Below, one piece after another: positions 48,322-58,528 of a DNA stretch of 64,000 nucleotides. How positions within the stretch are numbered: the first letter of the stretch is position 1; each line of letters starts with the position of its first letter. The notes below the pieces were generated by a model. That model was not told the DNA's origin and did not search any database. It saw only the letters and a program-made list of their open reading frames with translations. This stretch comes from an uncultured Arthrobacter sp. (GTDB lineage Bacteria; Actinomycetota; Actinomycetes; Actinomycetales; Micrococcaceae). Both the position numbers and the translations under genes were made by a program. Where the stretch lies: contig NZ_CANLXP010000009.1 in the NCBI RefSeq assembly GCF_947495145.1, forward strand, positions 1-64,000. Direction: 5' to 3'.

Positions 48322-49275
48322 CTAGAAACCAAAGAAATCACCTACAGCTTCGGCGCCGTCGACTAGAGCGCCGCCCACGTCCTCAGCGGTGTCGGCGATT
48401 GCCCCGCCCACCGCATTGACGGCGTCGTGCACCACCGGGACGTTGTCATAGATGGCAAGTGCTCCGCTGGCCACCATGGCGACGGTGCCGACCGGCGGGG
48501 GGAAGAAGGAGGCCACCCCGAGAGCCGTCTTGGCGCCAGAGTAGATCGCATCGCCCGTGTCCCCGTTATTCAGGTGGTTGATCGTGTCGTACAGGTCCAG
48601 CCCGGTGCCGACGACGCCGAGCCCCTTGCCCAGGATGTCGAAGGCCGTGAACGCCCGGGAGCCTTCTGTCAGGTTCAGCGCCGTATGCCAGTTCCCGTCG
48701 AACAGGTCACCGGAGGTGTTGAAGAATCCGCTGAGCATGTTCGAGTTGCGGAAAGCCGTCCAGGCGGCAGGGTCTCCGAACCCGCTGCGCAGAGCCGGCG
48801 TCAGCATCGCGCCGATGTCGAAGAGCCCGGCGCGTATGTTCGGGAACGCCTTGATGAGCTGGTAGATGTCCCAGCCGTCACGGAAGGGGGAGTCGGGCCC
48901 CAGCAGCCAATCCGGCCCGGGGACGTCTTCTCCAGGCAGGGGCGCGCGCTCCTGGTTCCCCGCGCGCGTCATTCCCGGGGCACCTGGTCCTCCGGGGCCA
49001 TCGGCGTCCGAACTTGTGCGCTCCTGGTCGGCGGCCTGCTCCAACAGCTCGGATTTGGCCCGGTCGAGGCTCGTGGAGGCAGACAGGATCTGCATCCGCA
49101 ACACGGTGTTCCACTGCTGGCGGGTGCGATCGGCGTCGCTGCCCTTCCAGAACCCGGGATTGTTGACCACCGCGGAAACGCTGGCCGAGATGTCGAGCAG
49201 CGATTGTGCTCCTGTACCGCAGTGCTGCGCCAGCGAGCGCAGCTGATCCGGGTTGGCCCCCAGCGTCCCAGTCAT
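48322..49275 (-). CDS. WXG-domain secreted protein, possible type VII substrate
   Basis: A 317-residue protein. Residues 1-90 form a four-helix WXG100-like domain with the W43-K-G45 turn in GFWKGSDADRTRQQWN. A Pro/Gly-rich linker covers about 90-120. The C-terminal part (120-317) is helical and Gly/Ala-rich, with ALGVASFFPPPVGTVAMVAS and GALVDGAEAVGDFFGF. The layout fits a type VII effector or a polymorphic-toxin-like protein. No catalytic toxin motif is recognised and no ESX secretion gene is in the window. The first gene of a three-gene cassette. Confidence 0.72.
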   Translation of the reverse strand: MTGTLGANPDQLRSLAQHCGTGAQSLLDISASVSAVVNNPGFWKGSDADRTRQQWNTVLRMQILSASTSLDRAKSELLEQAADQERTSSDADGPGGPGAPGMTRAGNQERAPLPGEDVPGPDWLLGPDSPFRDGWDIYQLIKAFPNIRAGLFDIGAMLTPALRSGFGDPAAWTAFRNSNMLSGFFNTSGDLFDGNWHTALNLTEGSRAFTAFDILGKGLGVVGTGLDLYDTINHLNNGDTGDAIYSGAKTALGVASFFPPPVGTVAMVASGALAIYDNVPVVHDAVNAVGGAIADTAEDVGGALVDGAEAVGDFFGF

Positions 49276-49323
49276 TTTTCCCCGTGTCTTTTCCCGCGCC
49301 TGATCTTCGTCCCGACCCTGAGA

Positions 49324-49923
49324 CTACCCAGCGGAGGGGGTGTCCCGCGATGGGGAGGGCTGCCCACCGCCCTCGGCCCGGGTCCACAGGCTGATCCGGA
49401 AGCGGGTGCCGTTCCGGGCGGTGGTCCAACCCTCCGACGGTTCAACTCCCGTGAGGTTCCACGACTGAGCCAACGCGGGCGCGTAAGTGTCGCCCTCAAC
49501 AGCAGTATCGATCACCGTCACGAGAGCAGCATTGGCGTGCTCGGTCGCCTCCGCATATATCTGTCCGCCGCCGATAATCCAGATTTCGTCAGCACCCTCG
49601 CTGCCGCGTGCCTCCCTGAGGGCCTCCTCAAGCGAGCCGACGACGACGGCACCCGGATAGTCTGACCCGTCCAGTTCCTGCCTGCTCACCACGATGTTGG
49701 TGCGGCGAGGCAGCGGACGGTACTTCTCGGGGAAAGACTCCCAGGTGCGCCTTCCCATGATGACGGGGTGGCCTTCAGTGGTGCGTTTGAAATGGGCGAG
49801 GTCTTCGGGCAGGTGCCAGGGCATGCTGCCATCTCTGCCGATCACGCCGTCGACCGTCTGCGCCCAGATCATGCCGATGACAGGCGACCCGACCAGCGCC
49901 GCTGCGTTCAAAGGCTCACTCAT
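49324..49923 (-). CDS. folA: Dihydrofolate reductase
   Basis: A 199-residue NADPH enzyme that regenerates tetrahydrofolate. [20 protein letters not shown] is the folate-binding loop, [17 protein letters not shown] and RTNIVVSRQ are the cofactor regions, and [11 protein letters not shown] closes the fold. A C-terminal Gly/Pro/Ser-rich tail of about 15 residues is extra. The ATG overlaps thyA by 4 nt, so the pair is coupled. Confidence 0.93.
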   Translation of the reverse strand: MSEPLNAAALVGSPVIGMIWAQTVDGVIGRDGSMPWHLPEDLAHFKRTTEGHPVIMGRRTWESFPEKYRPLPRRTNIVVSRQELDGSDYPGAVVVGSLEEALREARGSEGADEIWIIGGGQIYAEATEHANAALVTVIDTAVEGDTYAPALAQSWNLTGVEPSEGWTTARNGTRFRISLWTRAEGGGQPSPSRDTPSAG

Positions 49924-50729
49924 ACGGCGATCGGCGCCTTGATGGTGGGGTGGTGCTGGTAATTCTCGACCGTGAAGTCCTCGAGCTCGTAGTCGAAGAT
50001 GCTCTCGGGCTTCCGGTTCAGGCGCAGCGCCGGGTAGGGGTAGGGCTCGCGGGACAGCTGCTCGGCAACCTGCTCGAGGTGGCTGTCGTAGATGTGGACG
50101 TCGCCGCCGGTCCAGACAAACTCGCCGGGCTCCAGTCCCACCTGCTGCGCGACCATCAGCGTGAGCAGCGCGTAGGAGGCGATATTGAACGGTACGCCAA
50201 GGAAGGTGTCCGCGGAGCGCTGATACAGCTGGCAGGACAGCTTGCCGTCCGCAACGTAGAACTGGAAGAGGGCGTGGCAGGGCGGCAGCGCCATGTTCTC
50301 GATCTCGGCGACATTCCAGGCCGAGACAATGTGCCGCCGGGAATCGGGATTGGCCTTCAGCCCTTCGATGAGGCGCTCGATCTGGTCGATGTGGCCGCCG
50401 TCGGGCGTGGGCCAGGAACGCCACTGCACGCCATAGACAGGGCCCAGCTCGCCGTCGTCGTCGGCCCATTCGTTCCAGATCCGGACTCCGCGCTCCTGCA
50501 GCCAGCGGACGTTTGAGTCACCGCGAAGGAACCAGAGCAGCTCAAGGGCGACAGACTTGAAGTGCACGCGCTTGGTGGTGATCAGGGGAAAGGACTTCGC
50601 CAGATCGAACCGCAGCTGCCGTCCGAAAACGCTGCGGGTGCCGGTCCCAGTCCGGTCCGATTTCGGCGTGCCGTTGGCCAGGACATCGCGGAGCAGGTCT
50701 TCGTAAGGAGTGGGAAGCGGGGTAGTCAC
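49920..50729 (-). CDS. thyA: Thymidylate synthase
   Basis: A 269-residue enzyme that makes dTMP from dUMP using methylene-THF. It has [18 protein letters not shown] and the catalytic Cys in [12 protein letters not shown], followed by [17 protein letters not shown] and [12 protein letters not shown]. The GTG start has TAGACT 7 nt upstream, suggesting a leaderless transcript that includes folA. Folate regeneration by FolA directly supports this reaction. Confidence 0.95.
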   Translation of the reverse strand: MTTPLPTPYEDLLRDVLANGTPKSDRTGTGTRSVFGRQLRFDLAKSFPLITTKRVHFKSVALELLWFLRGDSNVRWLQERGVRIWNEWADDDGELGPVYGVQWRSWPTPDGGHIDQIERLIEGLKANPDSRRHIVSAWNVAEIENMALPPCHALFQFYVADGKLSCQLYQRSADTFLGVPFNIASYALLTLMVAQQVGLEPGEFVWTGGDVHIYDSHLEQVAEQLSREPYPYPALRLNRKPESIFDYELEDFTVENYQHHPTIKAPIAV

Positions 50730-50768
50730 GGCACCAAGTCTAATGTTCTTCCGGCGGCGCTGACCTCG

Positions 50769-52155
50769 TCATGGGTAAAGGGCCTTCGCCTCGCCAGCCT
50801 CTTCGGTGGCTGGCGGTCGAACCGGTCCGGGAAGCAGCACGATGATGGCGGCGAGTGCAAAAAGCAGTGCGTTCGCGGTAGTCACCGCCGTTGATACCCC
50901 GGCCGACGGCGGTTGGTAGACCCCGAGCACCGTGGACAGAGTCAGCGCATGGGTGCTGATCAGGGACGCGGTCAGCATCAGCATTGCCGAGGTGAGCGCC
51001 CTGAAAACCCTGTACAGGGTCACTGCCCTCAGCAATCGGTCCTGCGCACCGTCCGCGTGCGACAGCGGTGGCCGGGTGAGGGATAACCATGCCCCCGCCG
51101 CAGCCAACACGAAGAGCAGGAGCACAGCTGCGAGCCACAGAATCGATCGTGCAGATACCGACGACGACGCATGAACCAGGACCGCAGCAGTCGCCAGAGC
51201 GATGCAGGTGGATGCAGGAAGGGCCACGCACAGCCAGACTGGTAAGAGACCGCGGATAGGCACGCGATGTCTGACCCCGGGGGCGTGGTTTTTGCGAAGC
51301 AGGGCCTCGACGCCGATTTGGATCGCGAGGAATGCCGCATACCCACTGACGATCAGAACCAGCGGAGCCGCGCTGTCTGACGAGTACCAAATTGCCAGCA
51401 CGATCGGTATCCCGGGCACGATCAGCAGCATTGATGCCAGTCGCCATGCCGGTCAGTGAAAGGATCGTTGTGCGCAGCAGTCGATTGATAGCGATTTTCC
51501 GGACCACTACGTCGTCTTCGGCGCTCAGTGTCGGAATCCGCCGTCGTCGTACGATCACCAGCACTGCCAGCAGCACGCCTGTCAGGAGAGCAACAAGCGC
51601 TGCGCCGAGCACTGTCGCGAAATAGGCGCCATCCACGCGGTCGGCGACGGGAATTACCGCTTCGCCTCGAGTCCGGGATTCACCGGAAACTCCGGGGAGG
51701 GATGCAGAGGCAGCAATCAGCGATCCAGCGAAAATTGCGACGACGACGGTGGCAAGAGCGAGGTTCCGGGGTAGGAAGTCGATTCCTCTTCGAGCGGACG
51801 GATCAGCGATGCGCACTGCTGCCCTCGATCGAGGCCAGGTGAACTGGGCGGTGACGTAGATTCCGCCCAGGGCAATCATGGGAGCGGATGTCTGGACAAG
51901 GACGGTGAGAAACCCCTGGCTCTCCAGATAGGCGAGTCGCTCATCGACCCACACCGGCCCCAGCTCTCGAAACCGCTGGTTGTTGGTTGCTCCGCTCGCG
52001 AACAGCGCGATGACCGCGGTCCACAAGCCGTGAGTTCGCGCCGCCTGACGAGGGTCAAAATTCCTGGACGGCGTGTAGGACGCAAATCGAAGAACTCCAT
52101 AAACAAGCAGCGCTCCGATACAGAGCCCCAGCAATGTTGACGTGACCGGATCCAT
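50769..52155 (-). pseudogene. Membrane protein gene with a frameshift
   Basis: Two reading frames together make one polytopic membrane protein. The first runs from the ATG at 52155 to about 51440 (MDPVTSTLLGLCIGALLVYG to LRTTILSLTGMA), then loses membrane character. The second begins near 51431 and runs to 50769 with several more helices (MLLIVPGIPIVLAIWY, TSAMLMLTASLIS). The total of 1387 nt is one base more than a multiple of three. It is either a recent inactivation, a sequencing error, or two overlapping genes. Family unknown. Confidence 0.7.
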
Positions 52156-52190
52156 CGTTCCCCCAAGGTCGTTCGAAGTTCGCTTCCCGC

Positions 52191-53156
52191 TCAGTCGTCG
52201 TAGGCGCGGAACTGCTCAACCGAGACGACTTTCCCCGCCTTTTTGGAACTTACCTGACAGATGATGGCCTCACCCGGCGCCAGGTACGGATCGGACACCG
52301 GCAGCATCTTCCCCAGCCTGGCCGGCATGTGGGTCCGAAGCGCGTCGAACAGCAGCGGCAGCACCGGGCGATGGCTGCACACGGCCACCGGAACGCGCCG
52401 GTCGAACAGCTTCTCCACCGTGTTGCCCGCCCGTGCGGGCTTGCGGGCTGCATTGTGTTCGGTGATGGCGTCGACCAACTTCAGCTTGGCGTTGGACCTC
52501 TTGACGTAGGGCATCACCGTCTGCACGCACCGGTCCCAGGGGCTGCTCACTATCCGTTCGGGGGACCAAGCCTGCAGCAGGCGGCTCACTGCCTGTGCCT
52601 GCCGCCGCCCGGTTGCAGCCAGCGGGCGCTCGCCTTCCGCCCGGGTCCAGGACGAGCGGGGCTTCGCCTTTGCGTGACGGACGATGATCAGCGGCCAGGT
52701 AGCCAGATTGTCTTCGGCAAACGCCTCCACCAGGGCCTCCAGCGGCTCCCGGTCCGATGGGTTGCTGAGCAGCCCGGCTGCACGCTCCGGAGAACACCAC
52801 AGGAAGTCGTCAACCTCCTTGCCGTCCGGCGTAAGCGTCAAGCCGTCGGCTTTGGCGGCCCAGTAGTGAACCACCTTGAGCCCGGAGGCTACGGGGTACT
52901 CGATGGTGGGCAGCGGGATGCCGAGCTTCACCGTGATGCCGATTTCCTCGCGGACCTCACGGACGGCACACTCCGGGGTTGTTTCACCGGCGTCGATCTT
53001 GCCTTTGGGCCAGGACCAGTCATCGTAGCGGGGACGGTGGATGAGCAGGACTTCCAGTGCACCGGATCGCTTGCGCCAACACAGCGCACCGGCAGCGACG
53101 ACGGCGGCGCCCTCCCTGCTGTGCTCCCTGTCGACCGCCGTGTCAGGCTGCGTCAT
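52191..53156 (-). CDS. NUDIX hydrolase-histidine phosphatase, MutT1-like
   Basis: A 321-residue two-domain protein. The N-terminal NUDIX domain (about 20-160) has the box GKIDAGETTPECAV, REVREEIG. The C-terminal histidine phosphatase domain has IIVRHAKAK and a later active His in SHRPVLP. This fusion matches mycobacterial MutT1, which hydrolyses 8-oxo-dGTP and diadenosine polyphosphates. It follows ppk1 at a TGATG junction, so translation is coupled, and the ppk-mutT1 order also occurs in mycobacteria. Confidence 0.9.
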   Translation of the reverse strand: MTQPDTAVDREHSREGAAVVAAGALCWRKRSGALEVLLIHRPRYDDWSWPKGKIDAGETTPECAVREVREEIGITVKLGIPLPTIEYPVASGLKVVHYWAAKADGLTLTPDGKEVDDFLWCSPERAAGLLSNPSDREPLEALVEAFAEDNLATWPLIIVRHAKAKPRSSWTRAEGERPLAATGRRQAQAVSRLLQAWSPERIVSSPWDRCVQTVMPYVKRSNAKLKLVDAITEHNAARKPARAGNTVEKLFDRRVPVAVCSHRPVLPLLFDALRTHMPARLGKMLPVSDPYLAPGEAIICQVSSKKAGKVVSVEQFRAYDD

Positions 53157-55381
53157 CACTGGCGGGCAGGTCGCAGACGACTGCGTGAGCGGGATGCCAG
53201 CAGCCAGGACTGCACATCGCTGAGCGGATTGCCGTCGTCGTCCTTGTGATGCCGGATCCACTCGCCGTCGCTGTCCAGGTGCCAGCTCGCGGTACCGCTG
53301 TCGAGGTAGCGGTCCATCAGTGAGATCAGGTAGGTGATGTGCTCCGGTGAGGACAGTTGGACCAGCGCCTCCACGCGGCGGTCGAGATTACGGTGCATCA
53401 TGTCGGCCGAACCGATGAACACCGCCGGATCACCCGCGTTGGCGAACACGAAGACGCGTGAGTGTTCGAGGAACCTGCCGAGGACTGAACGCACGGTGAT
53501 GTTTTCGCTCAGCCCGGGAATGCCGGGGCGCACGGAGCAGATGCCGCGAACAATGACGTCGACCCTCACTCCGGCCTGCGACGCGCGGTACAGCGAGTCG
53601 ATGAGCGCTTCGTCAACGATCGAGTTCACCTTGATGGTCACACGGGATTCCAGGCCTGCCTGGCTGTTCGCGATCTCCTGCTCAATGCGTTCGATGAGGC
53701 CCGAGCGGACTGAGCGGGGCGCGACGAGCAGTCGCTTGAACGTCGACTTGGGCGCATACCCGGAGAGCTGGTTGAAGAGCCGGGAGAGGTCCTCGCCCAC
53801 CTCGTGGTTGGCGGTGAGCAGCCCCAGGTCCTCGTAGTAGCGGGCGGTGCGGGGGTGGTAGTTGCCGGTGCCGATGTGGCAGTAGCGGCGGAGCCCGTCG
53901 ATTTCCTGGCGCACTACGAGGGAGAGCTTGCAGTGCGTCTTCAGGCCTACGATGCCGTACACCACATGCACGCCTGCCTGCTCCAGCTTCCGCGCCCACG
54001 AAATGTTCGCCTGCTCGTCGAACCGGGCTTTGATCTCCACAAGGGCCAGGACCTGCTTGCCCGCCTCCGCCGCGTCGATCAGGGCATCGACGATGGGGGA
54101 GTCCCCGGACGTGCGGTACAGGGTCTGCTTGATCGCCTGGACCTTCGGGTCCACAGCGGCCTGTTCGAGGAACGCCTGCACGGAGGTGGAAAAGGAGTCA
54201 TACGGGTGGTGCAGGAGGATGTCCCGGCGTCGCATCGCGGCGAAAACGTTCGCGGCCTTCGAGGTTTCGCTCTCGTTGAGGTCGCGGCTGGTGTGCGCCA
54301 CATGTTTTGGGTAGTGGAGGTCGCCGCGGTCAATCCGCGCGATCACGCTGAGGCCGCGCAGGTCCAGCGGGGCGGGCAGATCGTAGACCTCGTCTTCTTC
54401 GACGCCCAGCTCCCGGGAAAGCAGCGCCCGGATGCTGGGGTTGATGTCGGTGGTCACTTCGAGCCGTACAGGCGGGCCGAACCGGCGCCGCAGCAGCTCC
54501 TTTTCGAGCGCCTGCAGCAGATTCTCGGCGTCGTCTTCCTCGACCTCGAGGTCCTCGTTGCGGGTGACGCGGAATGTGTGGTGCTCCAGGACCTCCATGC
54601 CGGGGAACAGCTGGTCCAGGTGGACTGCTATTACCTCTTCGAGCGGGATGAAGCGTGCGGTCCTGCCGGCCACGTTTCCGGCGCGCGGCCCATCCACGGA
54701 AATGAGGCGCGGCAACTGATCCGGCACCTTGACGCGTGCAAAGAGTTCCTTATCGCTCACCGGATTGCGCACGACGACGGCGAGATTCAGCGAGAGCCCG
54801 GAAATGTACGGGAACGGGTGCGCAGGATCCACCGCGAGCGGGGTCAGGATGGGGAAGACCTTCTCCGCGAACAGCTTGTTCAGATCCTGCCGCGCAACGT
54901 CGTCAAGCTGGTCCCAGGTAGTGAGGTGAATATTTTCCTCAGCGAGTGCCGGCCGGATGTGCTCGGCAAAAATGGCGGCGTGACGGCGCTGAAGCGCCAG
55001 CCCGTCGGTCATGATCGTCTCGAGCTGCTCGATGGGGCTCAGCCCGGCGGCCGAGGGCACGGCGAGGCCGGTGGCGATGCGGCGCTTCAGGCCGGCTACA
55101 CGCACCATGAAGAACTCGTCCAGGTTCGAGGCGAAGATGGAGAGGAAGTTCACCCGCTCGAGCAGCGCCAGATCCGGGTCTTCCGCGAGATCGAGCACGC
55201 GGGCGTTGAAGTGGAGCCAGCTCAGCTCGCGGTCCAGGAAGCGGTCGGCGGAAATTTCACCTTCCGGCAGCAGGCTCGGGGCGAACTCAGGGATGTCGAT
55301 GCGGTCCTGGGTTGCCCGTGCAGGAGCCACTTCGGACGATCCATACCGTGCCGGTACCCGGGCGGCGGTTTCGGCTTCCAT
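53156..55381 (-). CDS. ppk1: Polyphosphate kinase 1
   Basis: A 741-residue enzyme that builds polyphosphate from ATP. It has the N-terminal [17 protein letters not shown] region, the head domain, and two phospholipase-D-like C-terminal domains. The autophosphorylated His is in [18 protein letters not shown], with [16 protein letters not shown] in the second. The N-terminal 45 residues are an extra leader. The gene is the first of the ppk1-mutT1 operon. Confidence 0.95.
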   Translation of the reverse strand: MEAETAARVPARYGSSEVAPARATQDRIDIPEFAPSLLPEGEISADRFLDRELSWLHFNARVLDLAEDPDLALLERVNFLSIFASNLDEFFMVRVAGLKRRIATGLAVPSAAGLSPIEQLETIMTDGLALQRRHAAIFAEHIRPALAEENIHLTTWDQLDDVARQDLNKLFAEKVFPILTPLAVDPAHPFPYISGLSLNLAVVVRNPVSDKELFARVKVPDQLPRLISVDGPRAGNVAGRTARFIPLEEVIAVHLDQLFPGMEVLEHHTFRVTRNEDLEVEEDDAENLLQALEKELLRRRFGPPVRLEVTTDINPSIRALLSRELGVEEDEVYDLPAPLDLRGLSVIARIDRGDLHYPKHVAHTSRDLNESETSKAANVFAAMRRRDILLHHPYDSFSTSVQAFLEQAAVDPKVQAIKQTLYRTSGDSPIVDALIDAAEAGKQVLALVEIKARFDEQANISWARKLEQAGVHVVYGIVGLKTHCKLSLVVRQEIDGLRRYCHIGTGNYHPRTARYYEDLGLLTANHEVGEDLSRLFNQLSGYAPKSTFKRLLVAPRSVRSGLIERIEQEIANSQAGLESRVTIKVNSIVDEALIDSLYRASQAGVRVDVIVRGICSVRPGIPGLSENITVRSVLGRFLEHSRVFVFANAGDPAVFIGSADMMHRNLDRRVEALVQLSSPEHITYLISLMDRYLDSGTASWHLDSDGEWIRHHKDDDGNPLSDVQSWLLASRSRSRLRPARQ

Positions 55382-55451
55382 AGTGTCTCCTTCGGTGGTT
55401 TCGGCCGGCGCTTACCTGCCGTGTCGCAGTGGGCTGAAGCCCTCCTCAACC

Positions 55452-56435
55452 TTACAAGTCTGCTTTGTTGCCCGGCGCGTACATGACATCAACGTCCCAC
55501 CGCGTGAAGCCCAGCGAACGGTACAGCGCGACGGCGGCAGTATTGTCCGCGTCGACGTACAGCATGATCGCCTGCAAACCCAGCGAATGCAGGTGTTCGA
55601 TCCCGGCGATGGTCAAAGCCTTTCCGAGCCCCATGCCCTGCGCAGCGGGGGTCACCCCGACCACGTACACCTCACCGATGGCGGGGTGCTTGCCGCTGCG
55701 CGGGTGGACCTTGGTCCAGTGGAAGCCGAGGAGCTGACCATCCGCCTCCCGCACCGCGAGGATCAGCCCGTCCGCATCGAACCAGTCCTCCGCCATGCGC
55801 GCCTCAAGGTCTTCGGACGTCATGGCGCCCTGCTCGGGATGGTGCGCAAATGCGGCGGCGTTCGCGTCCAGCCAGGACTGCTCGTCCCTGCCCCGTTCGA
55901 AGGTGCGCAGGCGCACTCCGTCGGGGACAACGGCGTCGGGCACTGTCGCTTCAAGCGCGGCACGTGTCTGCCGCATGCGCCATAGTTCACGGACGGGGGT
56001 GTACCCGGCCGTGGACGCGAGTTCGACGGCGGCGGCATGGTTGCCATGCGACCACACCCGCAGCTCCGGCAACTGGTGCTCCTGCAGCGCGCGGACCAGG
56101 CTCGTGCCGACGCCCTGGTTACGGTAGGTGGGCCGGACCACCAGTTCCAGCACGCCCGGCTGCTCCTCAGAGCGGGGAAGGCTGACGACGGCGACGCCGG
56201 CCAGCTCCTCGCCGGCCACACCCTCACCGTCGCTGGCGTAGGTCGCAAAGACCAGCAGGGAGTCCGGGTGTTCGTGCGACGCACGTAAATTCACCAGCGT
56301 CTGTTCAGACAGGGGAGGGTTGCCGTCAGCGTCCTCCGCAGCCCGCGCCAGTCCGACGATGTCCGCCAGGACCTCATCGCGTGGAGCGCCGCCGATGGTG
56401 AGGATGGGCCAGGTGGGTGCATTAGCTGCGGTCAT
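55452..56435 (-). CDS. mshD: Mycothiol synthase
   Basis: A 327-residue protein with two GNAT folds, the arrangement of MshD, which acetylates Cys-GlcN-Ins to form mycothiol. The first domain has VVRPTYRNQGVGTSLVRAL, the second has VVGVTPAAQGMGLGKALTIA and HLHSLGLQAIMLYVDADN. Mycothiol is the main thiol of actinomycetes, so the gene also supports the taxonomic call. A TACGCT box lies 6 nt before the ATG, so it is another leaderless candidate. Confidence 0.94.
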   Translation of the reverse strand: MTAANAPTWPILTIGGAPRDEVLADIVGLARAAEDADGNPPLSEQTLVNLRASHEHPDSLLVFATYASDGEGVAGEELAGVAVVSLPRSEEQPGVLELVVRPTYRNQGVGTSLVRALQEHQLPELRVWSHGNHAAAVELASTAGYTPVRELWRMRQTRAALEATVPDAVVPDGVRLRTFERGRDEQSWLDANAAAFAHHPEQGAMTSEDLEARMAEDWFDADGLILAVREADGQLLGFHWTKVHPRSGKHPAIGEVYVVGVTPAAQGMGLGKALTIAGIEHLHSLGLQAIMLYVDADNTAAVALYRSLGFTRWDVDVMYAPGNKADL

Positions 56436-56607
56436 CTGATCAGCGTAGCCGTGTGCATCGCGGTTCCGGGAGGGCTTTTGGCAGCATCGGCAGGGTGTTG
56501 TACGCTTTTCTAGCGCTCGAAAGGGTGCAACCGGGGGGATGCGCCAGTGGGGCGCCCTCGATACGTTCGACCCGTATGTCCTCCACGAACAGCACTGCGA
56601 AAACATC

Positions 56608-56645
56608 AGAGGCTTCCTCTCCGCACTTCGGGGGAGGGAGCCTCT
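56608..56645 (-). terminator. Terminator after the response regulator gene
   Basis: AGAGGCT (56608-56614) pairs with AGCCTCT (56639-56645), with CCTC/GAGG inside the loop. It lies directly downstream of the stop codon on the minus strand. Confidence 0.6.
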
Positions 56646-56647
56646 GT

Positions 56648-57352
56648 CTATGCCTGCTGGGGAACAGCTGAGTCGCCGGGCTGCCGGGTCAGCGTGAACC
56701 GGTAGCCGACGTTCCGCACCGTGCCGATCAGCTGCTCGTGGTCGGCACCAAGCTTGGCGCGCAGCCGGCGCACATGGACATCGACGGTCCGGGTGCCCCC
56801 GTAGTAGTCGTACCCCCACACCTCGTGCAGCAGCTGGTCGCGGGTGAAGACCCGCCCGGGATGCTGCGCAAGGTATTTCAGGAGCTCGAACTCCTTATAG
56901 GTGAGGTTCATCGGCTCGCCGCCGACGCGCGCGGTATAGCTCGCTTCATCAATGACGACGCCGGAAGCGTGAATCTCGCTCGATACCTCCTCGGCCGCAG
57001 TGTTCGCTCGCGAGATGACGAGGCGCAGCCGCGCCTCAACCTCGGCCGGACCGGCTGAGTCGAGGACGACGTCGTCGGCCAGCCAATTCGCGGACACGGC
57101 GGCCATGCCGCCTTCCGTAAGTACGAGCATCAGCGGAGCACTGAGCCCGGTGGCACGCAGCAGCTGCGTCAGCGAGCGGGCACCCACCAGATCCTTGCGG
57201 GCGTCAATGATGACGACGTCGCTTGGTTCAGTTTCGAGCAGGGCGGTGGGTTCGGCCGGCAGGATGTGCACCTTGTGATTGAGCAGTTCAAGCGCAGGCA
57301 GGATATCCACGGATGAGCCCGGGCTGTTCGTCAGCATCAGGATGTGCGGCAT
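56648..57352 (-). CDS. OmpR-type response regulator, GlnR-like
   Basis: A 234-residue DNA-binding regulator. The N-terminal receiver-like domain (1-120) is atypical: it has an Asp in [15 protein letters not shown] but lacks a clear acidic pair at its start. The C-terminal OmpR/PhoB winged helix (about 135-225) is well conserved: [18 protein letters not shown], then [15 protein letters not shown], then [14 protein letters not shown]. There is no kinase gene next to it, as in actinobacterial GlnR, which controls nitrogen genes. The ATG has GGAGG upstream. Confidence 0.85.
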   Translation of the reverse strand: MPHILMLTNSPGSSVDILPALELLNHKVHILPAEPTALLETEPSDVVIIDARKDLVGARSLTQLLRATGLSAPLMLVLTEGGMAAVSANWLADDVVLDSAGPAEVEARLRLVISRANTAAEEVSSEIHASGVVIDEASYTARVGGEPMNLTYKEFELLKYLAQHPGRVFTRDQLLHEVWGYDYYGGTRTVDVHVRRLRAKLGADHEQLIGTVRNVGYRFTLTRQPGDSAVPQQA

Positions 57353-57586
57353 GTGTCCTCCAGGGATTGGGACGCGCATCATCGGGCGGGCGCAGCGGTG
57401 ACCGGTGAGCCGTGAACAGGAGAACATTCCAGCGGGCCGGCAGCGGATTCGGTCCAGTATACCGGTGTGACTGGCGGCACGCCGTAACATCCCGCGGGGA
57501 AACGCCACCAACCAGGCGAACCGCAGCATGCCGGAGCAGGCTGCCGCTTTCGACGCCTCCCGCATGGGTAGTGCAGTATTGCAGGG

Positions 57587-58330
57587 GTGAGGATCATGAT
57601 GGCGGCACTGGTCGCGGCGGGCGCACTGACGGCTATTGTCGGCGCATCCTACGTGTCACTGGCGGTGAACGCCGCCGTCGTCGTGGTGCTGATCCTTGTG
57701 GCGGCGATCGGATGGCCGCATGTGCTGGGAGTTCCGGCGCGCAAGAGCCAGTCGACGGCCATCGCCCTCAGCGCGATCGCGGCGTGCGCCGCCGCCTACC
57801 TGGCTCCCTCCGGGGCTGCGCTCACCTGGCTGCCGGTTGCGGTGGCCCTCGGTGTCGGCGCGATCTTCCTCATCCAGCTCATCCGCGGAACCGGCCAGAG
57901 CCACCGGCTCGAATCGACGCTCGGGGCCAGCTCCGGAGTGTTGCTCATCGCACTCGGGGCGGGCTGGATCGCAGCTGAAAACCTCGCCATCAATGCGGGA
58001 ACCTCCGGCGTCACACTCGTTACCGGGATCAGCGTCCTCGTGGCCATTGCCACCGCACTGCTGCCCTGGCCGGACCGGATGGTCGGGCCGCTCGGGGTTG
58101 TCCTCGCGGCGCTCGCCGGACCATTGTGCGCGCTGGTGTTCACCGACGTCGAAGGCCTTGCCGCAGCGATCATCGGCGCGGTGTGCGGTGCTGTCGTGGT
58201 GGCAGGCCGGCGCCTGGTGATCAGCAGGGATGCGCCCCTGAACGCTGCCGCAGTCCTGGCCGTCGGCATAGCCCCGATCCTCGGCATCGGCTCGCTCGTG
58301 TACTTCCTCGAACGGCTCCTGCTGAGCTGA
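57587..58330 (+). CDS. Polytopic membrane protein, unknown
   Basis: A 247-residue protein with about seven to eight hydrophobic helices and few charged loops. Representative helices: [20 protein letters not shown], then [14 protein letters not shown], then [17 protein letters not shown]. No family is recognised. Its GTG start at 57587 is tentative; an ATG lies 9 nt further. It is followed after about 70 nt by the small membrane gene. Confidence 0.65.
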   Translation: MRIMMAALVAAGALTAIVGASYVSLAVNAAVVVVLILVAAIGWPHVLGVPARKSQSTAIALSAIAACAAAYLAPSGAALTWLPVAVALGVGAIFLIQLIRGTGQSHRLESTLGASSGVLLIALGAGWIAAENLAINAGTSGVTLVTGISVLVAIATALLPWPDRMVGPLGVVLAALAGPLCALVFTDVEGLAAAIIGAVCGAVVVAGRRLVISRDAPLNAAAVLAVGIAPILGIGSLVYFLERLLLS

Positions 58331-58401
58331 CAGTGCGTTACGGCACCGACGTGACGCTCATCATGGCGCGGGCGGAAGATACACGGCGTTAGGATGGATC
58401 C

Positions 58402-58515
58402 ATGTCAATTCTTGCGCTGGAAATCTTCTTCATCTCGCTGCTGGTCATCGCGGGCCTGGGCATGGCCGGTTTCGCTGCACTCGTTGTCGCACGCCTGTAC
58501 AAGGGCCAGAAGTAG
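58402..58515 (+). CDS. 37-residue single-helix membrane protein
   Basis: A tiny ORF of 37 residues. It starts MSILALEIFF and continues as one hydrophobic helix (ISLLVIAGLGMAGFAALVVA), ending in the basic RLYKGQK. A TAGGAT box ends exactly 6 nt before its ATG, as in the other leaderless genes, and no ribosome site is present. The next gene begins 13 nt after its stop. This pattern supports a real gene. Function unknown. Confidence 0.6.
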   Translation: MSILALEIFFISLLVIAGLGMAGFAALVVARLYKGQK

Positions 58516-58528
58516 CATCCGCTGATCC

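Noticed and set aside
53804-55486. 560-codon open frame on the plus strand opposite ppk1
   Set aside because: The opposite strand encodes a full polyphosphate kinase with catalytic motifs; this frame has no recognisable fold.
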